Shown piece after piece: positions 10,847 to 24,200 of a stretch of DNA of 64,000 bases. The notes below the pieces were generated by a model. The model did not search any database, was not told the origin of the DNA, and saw only the letters and a list, made by a program, of their open reading frames with translations. Position 1 is the first letter of the stretch. The number at the start of each line of letters is the position of its first letter. The DNA comes from Thereva unica. Its lineage: Eukaryota; Arthropoda; Insecta; Diptera; Therevidae. The stretch is taken from contig OX465284.1 of NCBI GenBank assembly GCA_949987705.1, forward strand, positions 114,249,163-114,313,162, given 5' to 3'. The translations under genes were made by a program, and so were the position numbers.

Positions 10847-13659
10847 TTATGATCCTTTATTATGATCTATAGATTTGCGAAGCCAGGGTTGTGCATGAAA
10901 AAGCTATGGTAGTACACCGAAATACACCTTGGAGCCGATGATGAGGTTGGCAGATGTGTGAAGAATGGTGGCAGAGTCGCCGAAGGCTATCTACCAAAAG
11001 GTTAAGCGGTACGAACCTTAAACAAACTGCATTTGCGGGAGAGTTTTGCGAAGTTAAGGCACAAGCAAACCCAGGCAAAAGCAAGATCGCGAAGCAAATC
11101 CTGATTGGACACAGGCTTTCATAGGTGCAAATTTTGCACTTGCACCGGGTGCAACTTCAGAAAATGAGATTTAAAAAAAAATTTAAACTTCGAAGAAAAC
11201 AATTGAAAAAGTGTTCTTCATTGTGCCTTCATTTTCATATATTGAAAGAACCTCACAGAGTGTTTGCGCCTTTTTCCATTGCCCTTCACTGCTGTAAAAA
11301 AATGAACAGCTGATGGGGGTGCAACATGGCATACTGCACCGGGCGCAAAAGAACTTAGCGTAGGTCTTGCATTCACCGACAGACAAACGACTACTGAATC
11401 CAAAACAAAGTTTCAGTGGCTTCGGAAACAATCAATAGATGATATTGCTTGCTTAACTTTGTTCTGATTCACCAAGGGGAAGCCAACGACCCTTTTTCGA
11501 GGTATTTTCGCGGTACAAGTGGATTCAAAACCACACCAACGTTCTTACAATACATTTCAAAAATTACTTCACTTATCTAATTCATAAACAGCATAATTAT
11601 TCCATCAAATGGTAGATCAACCACAAGAGTATAAAGTCTTGAACTTGGTGAACTTTCCTTTCCAGTTTGTTTAATGTTGTTCTCGGTAAAAAGTTGCTCG
11701 TCAAACACAGGCGAACTGGGGATCTCCGGCTGAGTATACATATGTATATCCACCACTGAGCAAACACCTAAGCGCTTTATTTTATCTGCATAAATATTTA
11801 AGGCATTCAGCCATCAAAGAAATTAATAACCACCAAAAAAACGCCTACGGCAACAAACCACTACAAATACAGCATTGAGCGAATTCAACCTTGTTCCATC
11901 AGCAGGACTAAACGAAAATCCACGTCCGATGTCCGAAAAGTGTTGGGAAAGTTTCCCTTTTGTCGGAATCAACCTAAATCATTTAGTTTGAATCCTATCC
12001 GACAGTACAAAGTTACACAGACAGAGACAGGGGGGGGAGAGATCAGAACCCATTTCGTTGGCTGTTAAACCCTTGCTGACTTCTTGATGAAGAAAGTTAA
12101 GTACCAGTGAATCTGCTAAGCCGTGGAACATGGAACTTCGTTTTTATCTAATTATCCTCAATGTCAACAACACTTGCAAGCCCGAGTCGTGAAGCGCAAT
12201 AAACCGGATACAATTAACACTTTGGACTAACTCGATCGATCACGAATCCTCAAGATTGGCGCGGAGAGGAGCTGCCGGATGGTGATGGTGCCGAGGGCCC
12301 TGGATCCCAGCCCATCCATTGTCGGCGGAGCACTACAGCAGTGCAGAAGTAGCTGCTAGCAGCGAGGAGCACAGCCATCAGCAGCTAGATTGCTTGTGCT
12401 AAGTTTAATTATCATCTGAGCTAATTACACTCCTCGGTAAGCGATGCTCCACATTAATATTGCTTACATCACTCTCTCGACGCGACGCTCTGCGATGATA
12501 CTCAGCCCGGACTTGAGGAGCAGTCTAGTGCGGGACGGTGGCGACGGGGAACAATCTAGCTGCCAGATAAAGTGACGGGCGGGAAGCTACCCTCAGTCAG
12601 TTTGTGGCGTGTAATCCCATATATGAGGAGCCGTCATAAGGTTGAAAGCTACCCGGCATCTGGGAGCTGCACGGGTCGGGTGTCAAGACCCGCAGCTTAA
12701 TTGCTGCTCGTCACCCAGTTTGAAAGTACCCCAGCCCTCTGCCACCCACCACTTATCAACTCGCAATTCAGTTAAAGCTAGTGGGTCGCAATTATTGCTC
12801 TAATTACGCTGGGCGTGGCCTCTCCAGAAAGAGCTGGCTGGGCTCGTGCGGAAGATGTACTATTTCCACAGCCCGACCTGGGAGCCCCTATTTGCATAGT
12901 CTGCCGTAATAGCCCTCGTTCAGCCCCCCACATGCCCCCATGACGAGTGCACTTACCCCGGAGCTTGATATAATACCAATAAATTCCACTGATAATGAGC
13001 GCCATGCAAAGCGAATTTATTTTCCTGTTCCAGGGGGCGGAGGGGTGGGGGCCCGGCTATAACACTAGCTTTAATCTAGAGCCCCTGTTTTTTTTTTTGT
13101 AGTTTTTTTGGGGGGCGAACTTTCAGATTTGTTTTAAGTGCATTTTTTTTTGTAAACCCTTTTAATTTGTTTTTGTTTTACGATAAACGGACCTGCAAAA
13201 GGGTGGATGGTTGCAAGCATATAGCAGCTGTGGACGGGGGTGGGTCGACGGATAGAAATGCAGGGGAGTGAGCAATGAACATGCTACAAAAATTGCGGCG
13301 CTTTAATTAAATTTCATGTTGTTTTTAAATTAAATTAAAGTAACACAGCAGACATCCCGCTTTCAGGACTATGGGCAGAAGAGAGGCCGCCCTTAAACAT
13401 ATTTTTTAGGGGTGGCTGGGGGGGGAGGGGTGGGGGCGAGGGAAAAAATTAAATTTTTTCATATTAAAAGCGCAGTTGTTCTATTGTACTAGGACTTTCA
13501 TGTTTAGCCTTTGAACAGTAATTGTTTGCACATGAACAAAAAAAAGTGCAAAAACACACGCTGTTTTAATTATTACAAATTTCTGGGTAACCTTTAAGCC
13601 CCCACGTAATAGGGTAATACGTTATGATTACGACACACAATGCATCTTTTTTACGTAAA
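10847..13659. other. No recognised gene; GC-richer island at 12240-13060
   Basis: Bases 12240-13060 are noticeably GC-richer than their surroundings and free of transposon motifs; a conserved regulatory or untranslated exon is possible but unproven. Elsewhere the sequence is ordinary AT-rich DNA. Confidence 0.4.
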
Positions 13660-13760
13660 AAAATAAGGTTAATAGTCACTCTTTGTACCAACATTCTATC
13701 ATTTAAATTAAGTAATGGTGCACAGTCTGGTAGTAAGCTTAGTTCAAATGACAGAAGAAG
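13660..13760 (-). mobile_element. LINE-B 3'-tail relic
   Basis: The minus strand reads aactaagcttactaccagac, gtgcaccattac, then ggtacaaagagtgact, matching the LINE-B 3'UTR (actaagcttactgctagac, tgcaccatgac, agtacaaagggtgact). Only the tail is present. Confidence 0.6.
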
Positions 13761-14039
13761 ATTGAATAGGGTAGGTAGATCCTTGAGGGTTTGAACTTAA
13801 AGAACGTTTAACGACCCTGGAAATACCGACTGTGAAAGAGTGTTGTTCTATTTACGAAAAAACTTTGAGATCGTAGTGTATGCATAAGCAAGGACTGTAG
13901 AGTGGGGTGCGGGTGTGAGTCGAGCGGTCAGGAACAGTACAAAAGACGGAAAGATAGTCCCCTTTGCCGAGTGAAAAGCTGACAATGTCAAAAGGAGACT
14001 AATGAAATTGATCTATTTCGCAAAAATGGAAAGGCGTAG

Positions 14040-14125
14040 GCAAATGTTGCGGAATAGATTCGAACCGCGGACCTCTAGGGTGATGACCTGTAATACTCTC
14101 CACATGATTTCGCGGATATCCCAAT
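14040..14125 (-). pseudogene. tRNA-like sequence with box B
   Basis: The minus strand has GGTTCGAATCT (box B, 14056-14066) preceded by ccctagaggtccgc and a weak box-A-like gtggagagtattacagg. Stems are poorly formed. A tRNA-derived SINE remnant is the likely reading. Confidence 0.35.
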
Positions 14126-14410
14126 AGACCGTGGCAATTACATTAGTCGGTACTCCGTCGGTTGAGCATGGGAATCTAGACTAGTTTTTAATGGTTTTAA
14201 TTACCTTTGAGGTTTTCATAATTTGGTTTTCACATCTCAAATCTTTCTGGAATCAAGCAAGCCGCGATGAAGGAGACTCAGTCTCTTTCCGTTGTAGCCT
14301 CAAAGTCGTACTGCAAGCGCTCTACTCCGAGAGCAGATCAACAGAACCTGATATCTACAATCAATTGCCACCCATATTCTGGTGGTCTCTGGAGATCGGC
14401 CAGTAGGTAA

Positions 14411-14649
14411 CAATTGAGGAGCCCGATGCAAGAACAACACTTTGACGCTCGGCCGGCCGGAACTTTCTCCTCCCCGGCGGACGGCTAGCTCGTTGCTCAC
14501 GAATAAACAATAGAAAACAATTTAAATCATTATTTTATATTGAAAATGTCGAGCGACAGGTAGACCAACTCGCAAGCGTCCGCCGGGGAGGAGAAAGTTC
14601 CGGCCGGCCGAGCGTCAAAGTGTTGTTCTTGCATCGGGCTCCTCAATTG
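14411..14649. mobile_element. MITE with 73-bp perfect TIRs and TAA duplication
   Basis: Bases 14411-14483 (starting CAATTGAGGAGCCCGATGCA) are the exact inverse of 14577-14649, leaving a loop of about 93 AT-rich bases. TAA stands at 14408-14410 and again at 14650-14652. A three-base TAA duplication is typical of PIF/Harbinger elements, so this is probably a Harbinger-type MITE. Perfect TIRs imply a recent insertion. GC-rich arms (GGCCGGCCGG) in AT-rich surroundings make it stand out. Confidence 0.8.
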
Positions 14650-14652
14650 TAA

Positions 14653-15625
14653 GCAGTGGAGAGAGTTTGTTGTAAGACCCACCTTCGTTTCGTTTTCAGG
14701 AACAAGGAAGATATGCTGATGGGTCGAAAGGATTTTGCTTCTTTGTATGATCCCCTCGATTTTGGAAAAAAGATAAGCCTAGTATCTCTCTAGCACCTCG
14801 GAACATGAGCCAACACAAAGCTATCCCGGAATAAAGGCAGCAGGACTGGTACGATCACTTCCAAGCCATCTGAAGAAAAGCCAGGAAAATGTGGTCCTTT
14901 TCAGCAACATTGAAAGGATTGAAGGTGGCAATGGCCCGATCTTACCTGCAATGAAAATCCTATTGACCTGCCCTTTGTTCACATTGTAGGATCGGTCGAA
15001 AGAAACTATCTCCTACCCGGCGTTTGGTTCTAAGGTCATTTCTGGATCAGTTGCAAAAGTACCTGGAAAATGAGTGCTCATTAGTGCTCCCTTCAAATCG
15101 CTGGTATTCCTCGTAAAGGAGTCTTGAGCGAGGCAATGCCATTTCGAGTGATCCTTAATCAAAACTTTGTGAAACCTCCTAGAGGCTAGAAGATTGTTTA
15201 TTTCGTCGAAGAAGACTTTCCATGACCTGCGTTTGGATCTTCTCAGTTCTATATTTTAATTGATAAAGGCTTTCTTGTAGGGCTTCCAATTACCCAAGAC
15301 CTAAGCCCTGTTGAATATTTTTCTAAATTATCTGTTTCTTCTGCAGAGATCACTGATCCACTGATCTTCCGGTTGCTGTTTCGCAGTTTCACAAGCGTTC
15401 AAAATCTCTTAACGATCACTCTCTGCAGATTAGCAGCGACAAGATCGACGTTGGCCTCAGTGATAGGGTTTTAGCTAAGCATCTGGTTCTGGTTTCTGCC
15501 CTGATGAGATCTATTCTAATAGTAGGTAACAACTTTGTTGCCCTGCTTAGCCACAAGCAGCTGATGTGCATTTCGCAAAGTTCTTGAACGTAAATTCTGC
15601 GCGCGATCGCAATTTCAAAATTCAT
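14653..15625 (-). pseudogene. R1/LOA/Jockey-like LINE relic
   Basis: The minus strand contains FRDSFVLAHVPRC, then LIFFPKS, then YKEAKSFRPISIFLVPENE. Compare FxxSLxxGHVPxxWRxxRVVFIPKPGK..Y.xAKSFRPISLTSFLLKTxE in R1/LOA/Jockey RTs. Further upstream are weak endonuclease-like pieces (about 15416-15625). Many stops. A MITE with 73-bp TIRs sits at its downstream edge (14411-14649). Confidence 0.55.
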
Positions 15626-17982
15626 TTGAATTGGGTTGGCAGTTCCATCGTATTCAAAAGATCTGGTTCCCAGTGACTTTTTTATGCTTTATATCTTAAA
15701 TGAAAAAATGACTCTGACTTTGATTTTCATTCAAAGAGGACGTTGTCGTATAGGCAATTTGCTATACTACGCCAATTTTTATTTTCGGAAAAACTAAAAG
15801 GGTTTGAGCATCGGCAGAAAAGGGGATTTAACTTAAAGGGGATTTTGTTGAAAAAAAAATTACATTCAACCGATAAACCAACTTGTTTTTATGTTATGCT
15901 CAAAATACACAACAACCACCCAGCGAAATATTAAAATAAATAAATACTGCCAAAACAGATCGATTCCGCATTAAAAAAAAGCGATTTAAACTTATTTCAA
16001 GTTGGCTTAACTATAATCCCCCTAGCTGCAACCCAGTCCGAGAGTGCCTAGCACCAGATTAAAGCCGATATTAATTAAGCCGAAAGTTGCTACTTTGTAT
16101 AATCTTGCTGTTATTGGAGTTTGACAGTAATAATCACCACGTGGATTAAAATAAAATGTTCATTAAAGCATAATTCATGGAGCGCTGCTTTTGAGCGGGC
16201 ATAATACAAAAAAATAAAGGATATCAATTAATACCGCCGCGGTGCCCAATATACACCTGAATGCGAATTATTCCCGCACAAACGGAATTAATTGCGAAAC
16301 GTAATTGATGGCATCATTAATTTTTGATTAAGCATTTGTTAAATAATACTTTTCGTATTCCCACAGTCAATATTTTTGTGCGCCGTAGAAAAAGTGCGTG
16401 GGTCTGGCATAAATTTCGTAGCCCCCCCGAAAAGAGCCACAGGAGCAAAAACGAGGCCCAATTAAAAATGACGAATTGGCAAAAGAGTAGAAACGCCATA
16501 AATCTTGCCCGAAGTCCGGATTTTCAGATAAAAGTCTTAGTGCCGAGGCGGAATGGTGATTGGTGAATGGTGGATATGAGTTCGGCATGTGGTAGCTGAA
16601 TTGATAAAATATTGGTAGTTAGTTGATTTCTGCTGTTCGGACACCAACTGGATAAGGAGCATCGGAATGCGTTTAATGATAATCTGCAAAAGCCGGCGGT
16701 AGTCATGGCCACAATGGACTGCCCAAATAGATAGACTCCGTGTTGCATTGTACATGGGGCTTATTTACGCCTAATTATGGCGCAATAACGTGCCGTAACC
16801 AGAAGTGTTCAGAAAGCGAAATGCATACACACTCATACATACACACCAATTGTAAGGGCTTACATTGTGATTCGATTAGCCATAATGTATTCAAATCAGG
16901 TCAATTATGTGCAATCAATTGTAAATCAAAACTGCAACAACACAGTAGCAATAATATTCTTCGTGTGGTGATATTGTTTCAGCCCGGATTTAATATCGAA
17001 GAACTTTATTGAATTATACTAAAACCATTGCAACGTTGAACGAACATGTTCGTTCTCGTAGCTAGGACAGCTGCTAGTGGCACATATATATGAAATTTTA
17101 ATTAGCCGAAATCGTGTAGAGAAACGAGATTAAATTGATGCAATAACACAATTCAATTTTATTAGATATGCATGATGCTTTTGAAAGTTAGTTGTATACA
17201 AAATAGTCATAGTATTCAAGTTCGTTTGAATGATAAAAGCACCTGTATATGTTTGACAATATTAAAAATTTGTATGTTGTCCTTAAAACCCATTGACACA
17301 TTCTATAAAATTCTAGTTTAATCCATTAATTCAGCTGAACTGAAGCTTTGTGTCATTAATCAACAGTAGACCAAACTTTCACGAACTCTAGACGAACTGT
17401 TGAACGTTCGAAACCAAATCTCCATTCCAATTTCATTTGTAGTATTATGATCGTCGAACACTATCGTTTGACAATTGAGATGCTTTTAAGCAGTATACAT
17501 GCAATAAAGCATGGTTGAATTGTGTGTTTAAAGCTCATTGCAAAAGACGTGTGGCTCCTTTTGATTTGAGGATTATTAAATGCTTTAAGTACCAATATAT
17601 CGATTATAGAAACATCTCGGTCACGTGTAAAGCGATTAAATTATTAGTTACGTAAATGTCAAAGAGAGTCAGATTTTAAGCATATTATTACATCTAGCTT
17701 GTAAAGGAGCACAATGAACCACAATGGGGTCAATGTTTTGCATTCATCTTAAACTATTTTCTTAGCATAGTTGTGCAAATCACTAGAGACTAAAGATGTC
17801 TATGATGTGTATTGTATGTGTAGATCGTGACTTGATGGGCCTCTTTTAATCTATTGTGTCCTCTGCCCTAATATATATTTCTTTCGAGCTAAGCTTACAG
17901 GGTATCAATAAAGGACATACGGAATAGTCCAAATGAGGCACGGTACGCTCACATTATTCTTAGATTAAAGGGAGAAAAATTG
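15626..17982. other. No recognised gene or repeat
   Basis: AT-rich DNA with short unsupported ORFs. A perfect palindrome GAACGAACATGTTCGTTC lies near 17038. Confidence 0.5.
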
Positions 17983-18100
17983 GGGCCATTAGCATATTCA
18001 GTAGACTGGTTCTAGTTCGATTCCGTAGGTCAAGCAGCATTGGACGTAGTTAGTACAAAGTTGGGGGACCGCTTGGTAAAACGATACTCGCTCTTGTAAT
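17983..18100 (+). repeat. Unclassified dispersed repeat, copy 1
   Basis: Shares ggccattagcatattcagtag, ggtcaagcagcattggacgt, and gcttggtaaaacgatactc with minus-strand copies at 46970-47115 and 37289-37440, and partly with 29489-29558. No coding content recognised. Confidence 0.65.
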
Positions 18101-20006
18101 GGGCGATTGCAAATCCATTCATAACTGTAACAAAGACGTGCATACCTCTGGCGGTTGTATTTTTAGATTGTCATGTCTGTAGCGCTCATATTCGTGTGGC
18201 TGGCGCATTTGTTTACTATGAATGCTAGCTGCAGGGTGCTTTTCAAAGAGTTAACAAACTGAATTATTTTTACTCGGGAACTCAGAACTTTTCACTATCG
18301 ACGGTTCTATCATTTAGTGGGACAAAATTAAGCTTAGGCGTCATGTAGTACAACCCATGATGCAAGGTTTAGCAGCACAGAGGATACTATAGGGCTAGAA
18401 GAGTCTGGGGAGATCTGTAGGAGAAGGCGATGTTAATATTCATCAGACCATTATTTTCTTCGGCAATCCAATAGTAGGTAGATTCGTTTCAGGCTCCTTC
18501 CTGTGTATTATGTGGGATTTTAGCCGTAACTAAGACGAGCTAGTACAGGAGGGCAACATTTTATCCAGCAGACAGCCTTACGGCATTGCCTGAGAGGTTC
18601 AACCCGCTTCATTACGTCTCGATGAAAATATACCCTGTATGCTTTATGCCCACTCAGGAACATGCTTTCTCGTAATCTCCTTTTTTACATTTGGTATCAA
18701 TCTATGAATCCTTCGGCATTTGGTAAATTCGACCCACCTGCTTGGTCAGTAAATGATAGATTTGCAGCGCGGCAACTACCGCCATTTGTCATGGATAGGA
18801 ATAGATACATAAAGCTAATCCACATTTTCTCAAACAATTTTACATTGTAACCCCTGATAACTAACTAACTGCCTTCAAATTACACAAAAGTGACTTTAAA
18901 TTTGGTGATAACAATTCTGCTTTTGAGATTTAAAGATAATCTAGTGGCGGAGCAGACCAGCTTATAAATGAATGCTGTAATCAAGAAGATTATCTCTGTT
19001 AGCTGGCTGGGGATCATCATCATACAAAGGTTTTTCTGAGATCCCACAAACCCATTTTTTTTTTTTTCAAAGTTAATTTATTTTTATTTTCAAGTGGAAT
19101 TAGCGTGCACCGTTTGTGACTTTATTATGTTCCTCAATCTTAAAAGTTCATCCCTTAATCCCTATAAACATGCAACTACCGCATTTCAAGACTCCGGTAA
19201 TTGTTTGTAAGATTATTTCTCAGAAGATTTTTTATTTGGAGAGTCTTTTTGGTTTATAGAATTGCAATGGAAGCCTTATATAAAAGAATCTGGAGAGACA
19301 GTGCATTTCGTTGAAGACATAATTTTTTTATATGGCTTTTCGAAAGTCAATGAACCGATTTAACCAAGACTGTTTTTTAGAGATAATCTATGTGCAATAC
19401 AATGAACTTACACAAAAGGGAGGATAGGGAGGTGAAGGCAGCAGCCCAGCCCAAGTACCGATGACTCCCAGACACAATCGGCGCTGAAGAGTACTACATT
19501 GTAAACACACTCGTGATACATGTTCACATGCGTATAGGGAAGAACGTCGATCATGTCTCCTATTTCATGCTTCAAAACTTCTCTTAAGTCTTATATAAAA
19601 AGGTTTCCAATATAAAAAGGTTTCATAGAAAGTTCAGCCACGACTAGTGGTACAAAATATTGTGTCCAGCAGATTACCCACCAGTTTTTTTTATCTTTCC
19701 CCCCGGACCGGGTAGGTATCCGTTGGCGAAGGCAGCTTCACGGCTCAGGACGACGATAATGTGACATTAACGCAGTAATGTTCATCGGGACAGTGAGACC
19801 TCGTCCAGATGGGTGTCTTCACGCTACCGTATGAATCAGCTCGGGTAATGTGGAATTGTTTCTTCTTTTCCAACGGAGGCGCAAGGTGATACCTACTTCG
19901 ATCCGACGTTACTCCACAGATTTGAGGGGGCAGTAACATCTTCATAATTTCCGTCTCCTTATAACCATCTTTCCGGTTACAACGGAAAGCAGTATCTAGC
20001 CAAAAT
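18101..20006. other. No recognised gene or repeat
   Basis: Mixed AT-rich sequence with a T-run near 19055; no motif-bearing ORF on either strand. Confidence 0.5.
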
Positions 20007-20070
20007 GCCCAGCTAGCTCATTCAGTAGAGCAAGAGACGTTCAGGGCATGAGTCGAAGCCACACGTTGGC
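20007..20070 (+). pseudogene. tRNA-Lys-like pseudogene (possible SINE head)
   Basis: From gcccagctagctcattcagt to cacgttggc the sequence follows eukaryotic tRNA-Lys: the gcccggcTAGCTCAgtcGGTAGAGCA head, GAGAC..TCAGGG anticodon-arm remains, and the cacgttgggc end. It is 64 bases long, not 73. The anticodon loop is partly deleted and the T loop is altered (gagtcgaagcc), so it cannot be a working tRNA. Pol III box A is nearly intact. Confidence 0.6.
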
Positions 20071-20386
20071 TAGGTTGGCACCAATATTCGAGGCTTTCGT
20101 TTGCTTTTCTCGCAAGCTTTCTTCCTTTACGGCTTTGAAGAAGCGCGTGTTGTAACACCCGTTCGTTACAAGACGTATGCTAATAAAAAATCATATGCTG
20201 TTCCTTTGGGTTGTTCTTTCTATCAACTGAGGCAGGGGGTGTGATACGAAATTTTTCGTCTGGCCGCGTGTGGTGTGATGATCGAAAAGATTCTTTCGCT
20301 GCAAGATCAAAATATAGCCTGATCACTACTTGCTGTTGTTAAGTAAAATCTTTCTAAATAGCACCATTTGTTCTTCAATTGACTCA

Positions 20387-20932
20387 CCCGGCCTTTACAC
20401 GGGACAGTTCTACTTACGGACAGTTCTGTCTGGAACTGTCAAATACTGTCCAGCCAGCCGATTAGCGTTCGATCAACTGACAGACAGTTCATTCTAAAAC
20501 TGTTTTCACACGTTGTGGTGTTGCAGTAACCGCTTTAAAGTGCTTAAAAGTGCTTGAGGATATCGAAAAGGATGAAAAAAGGAGACACAGGAAGATAAAA
20601 TATTGGGTAAATCCGCTTCTTGTTGTATGAATTGGTAAAATAAAAGTTGCCATTTTGGCCTGAAAATAAATTTTTATTTATTAAACTGAAATAATAAAAT
20701 AAAATATTCAACGAGCACTTCGCATCGTACCGATAGGCAAGCTCTTGCATGTAGTTACCACCTTAAAATCACTTTTCGCCAACTTGATTTCACAAATTGT
20801 CAAATTACTTTCTAGACAGTATTGTCGAGATTGTAATCTTGCCAGTACTGTCGCGACAGTAATAAAGTCGGGATTGTTTACATGAGACACACAGTGACAG
20901 TAACAGTAATACTGTCCCGTGTAAAGGCCGGG
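20387..20932 (+). mobile_element. Harbinger-like DNA element, 546 bp, deleted
   Basis: The TIR CCCGGCCTTTACACGGGACA is inverted perfectly at the right end (ending GTGTAAAGGCCGGG at 20932). TCA at 20384-20386 and 20933-20935 is the likely three-base duplication. Inside, GACAGT-type motifs cluster near both ends, and a short coding remnant of Harbinger transposase type survives. It is inserted in a LINE-B relic, so it is younger than that copy. Confidence 0.75.
20526..20625 (+). pseudogene. Harbinger transposase N-terminal remnant
   Basis: An in-frame stretch reads VTALKCLKVLEDIEKDEKRR followed by HRKIKYWVNPLL and then a stop. Basic residues followed by a WVxP box are typical of the N-terminus of PIF/Harbinger transposases. 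Only this piece is left; no DDE domain is present, so the element cannot move itself. Confidence 0.55.
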
Positions 20933-21200
20933 TCATTGAGCCAGCGTAGGAATGTACCAGCTCTGACCAAATGACGACAGCTACCTTTACACCAAAATCA
21001 ACTACCGTCTGCTTTTACGGGTATGTTTTAGCGAATGGTATCGGAATTCTTTCCTAAGCAGAACAACTCGACTGTGGAGCAACCTTCCACAGTCAGTATT
21101 CTCGAACTATCCTTCGAATTAAGCTAACATACTACTCGACATTGGACCATGATACCTACGGATAGCTAGTAAAAGAGTGGCCCTAATCTCAATTTTTTTC

Positions 21201-24200
21201 TACTAATACAAAAGGATTGTTGTCTTCAGTTTCGAAATTTTTAAATACTGAATGATGCTCCAAAGAACCAAGATTTATATGCAATTACCACTTGAAATGG
21301 AATCGTATGTTTCCTCCATCAATTTATTTCCGGGGTGTTAAAATGTTTCCCAGCTAATAAAAAAATTAATTTCAAATAACTCCGAAAATTAAAGAAACGA
21401 AAACAAATTGGCAATTTTTCTTCGTTAAGCAAATGCTCCTTCAAGACTGTTTTCGGTATCATTTCATGAATCCATTTCCCAGCCATAAATCCCACTTACA
21501 AGCAGCACCACTGGAATTTTATCATTACGCTACCATTTTCGAAAGAAGTAAAAAGGTGCACTTAATTGTAATGTAAAACCACCCTCCGACTCGCCACTTC
21601 CACTTTTCTTACACTATTCTTGAGATTCATATTCCACGGTAGCGATTGAGGCTAACTTCTAATTAACTCCTCTTAATGCGGGCGCAGTGGATCTCCGCCA
21701 TTCCCGCTCTGCATTCCCGATGAAAAAATAAAACAGAGCTGCTCTTGAGCATATCGTGTTTACGAGTTTATTAGAGGAGTATCAAGTTATCTATAGGGGT
21801 CATGAGATGATATCCAGCGAGTCTCCAGCTGGCCGTAAGATACTGCAGCAGACTCCGACTTTGGCATCTTGACTCGAGATGTCTCGACTTGGAGATAGAC
21901 CAGCATATGCACTATGACAATTCGGATGCGGCAGCAGTAAGGAGCTGCAACCCGGGGGGATATATTGGAAAGGAACGAGTGGATACGTGTGCGGTTGGCT
22001 AGAGAGCGTATTCCTGGTCTGGAGTTTTTTTATTAAAATAATTGAAACGTGATCATATTCCACAGCATCCGCAGAGTGCATCGGACCGACCCACAACCAA
22101 TCGACCTAAGTGCAGCCTCTCTACTTTATTGGATTGAATCTCTGACTGTTGCTCTCGGTCGTGCACCGTCTTACATGCACGCTGCTCCGCCGGTGTCAAT
22201 TTCAATTTCTAAACCAAACCATCAACTGCTCCACTCTATGTGGCAGGCCCTGGGGGTTGTGTAAATTTCAGTTTCAATCGAGGGTATATCTCAAGGAATG
22301 AAATCACCACCGTCAGTAGGAATCCGATACCGAACGATGCTCGAATTTCCTAGAAAGTTGACTGCTTATTATCAGATTACCGGGCGACGCCAGCGCGGTA
22401 ATCCTTTAGCGATCGGTAAAAGTCCCTTCAATCGGCCCACCGCAATGGGGGCACACAGGTTGAGCCCATCGATTGAAAGTTGTGTCACATGAGAACCGAG
22501 CAGCAGAAAAAACTTTTCCGATCGAGTTTTCGGGGGATTTGTTTTAGCACCTGTCCACCCCCGCTCGATTTCTTATCGGGCCTGAATTTGACACATTTTT
22601 TCGGGTGATTACGAGGGCTTAGCTGGGACCAATAACTTGCTAACACCGGGCTTATTCTGAGCGCTTGTAGTACGCGGACCGCCGGCAAAAAATGTTTATA
22701 ATAAGCGGTGTCCGCTCGACTCCGAAACTACTTTGCATGTTGTGATTTATAGCCGGAGTAGGAGTGACTTATTCGGGAGAAACTTATGACTTTGATGGAT
22801 GATGGGATCCGGAGGAAAGTGTGGAAGAGGTTATTGGACCATTAGCATTCCTTCCCCCGAGGGAATGTGATTGTGAAAAATTGTAGGCAGCATAGATTCC
22901 GAAAAAAAAAATTGTTTTATGCTGGGAAGATTGATAATTTTTTTCGGCTCTTTGAAATTATGTTTGCACTTTCCATAGGCAACGATAGAAGAAATAATTT
23001 GAAACTTTTTAATCCCCTTTCACTTGAGTTTTTTCTGATGCTGTGCATGATGAGAACGTCGGTCATTACGGCTGACATTTTTCGTGAATGGCATGGACCA
23101 ACGCTAATCCCTTATTAAACCGCACCCGCGATCAATGCCATGTTAACAGGAGTGCTGAAGTGTTAATACTATGGAATAGCTGAAAAATTCGACAGCGGTG
23201 ACAGGTAGTTGAAGCTTTGATTATACACAGGCGATTTCAGTGCTGATTGTGCCCGTAAAAGGCTCTTGAACATTAACAGTGAGACGAGATTGCAGTTTAT
23301 TGACCGCTGAAATTCTTGAATAAAATCAGTATCCAAATAGTGAAAGACAGCTTTATGATGACCAACCAAAATATTTATAAAAAATTCGGAATTATCTTCA
23401 ATTTATTAAGGTAGGGCGCTAAGATACCCGCAATCTTAACACTTGACTTGAATCACTAAAAATATTTACTCAGTTTATGGGATTACGTTAAGCTTCTGGC
23501 ATTTGGACTTTTACGTAATGAAATTATTATGAAGCAATCTTGGTCTACAGCAGAATAAGATAAGATCAAGATAAGATATATTCTTTGAAATTAGGTGACT
23601 TTACAGGTGGATTTGCTTAATGAACAAATACTAGGCGTTACCTAATTTTGTTTACTAAGAAAACGTTATTAAAACTTAATTAGTCTTAAAAAAATTAAAG
23701 AGATGGCGCTAGTATTATTGAAAAATGTCTTCTTGTTGTAAATGTCATCTGTCAGTAGATTTCTGTCATATTTTCAGCTATAGTTATCACGTGGTTTTGT
23801 TTTCATAGCCGTTAAAAGAATTATTTTTGATTATTATGGAAACAAATTAGTTTCGCTGATTAAACACTTCTATTTAAAAGGGCTTAATACCTTGGACATA
23901 TAGGGTTCTTAGTGGGTATTCACCAAATGGACATTAGGCTCTTAGTGTTCATTGAAAAAGAAAGTGACAGACAGCATCTAGATAACATTCAGGGCATTTT
24001 GATTGACATATGTTTTTTGACAATGACTACTTTGACAGGTTAAGAAAAAATAACATTGAGTGCATTGTACGCCATCTATGAGAAAATGAAGATAACTAAA
24101 AGAACCGCTCTAACGTAGATGCTTAACTCGCTTATCATGAAAATACTGCTGGGGCAACTAAGTAAGGGCAGCACACACGCCAGTTAACGATTAGCGTGAA

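Larger units (their letters stand above)
20345..21200 (+). mobile_element. LINE-B relic interrupted by a Harbinger-like element
   Basis: The stretch 20936-21200 matches LINE-B from ttgagccaccgtaggaatgt to the 3'UTR (actcgactgtggaataacct, gacattg.accatga, agtggc/tgac), with many changes and deletions. The bases just left of the inserted element (about 20360-20383) also align weakly with LINE-B. Removing the insert and one TCA restores a gap-free 16-base match to LINE-B at the junction. Confidence 0.65.
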
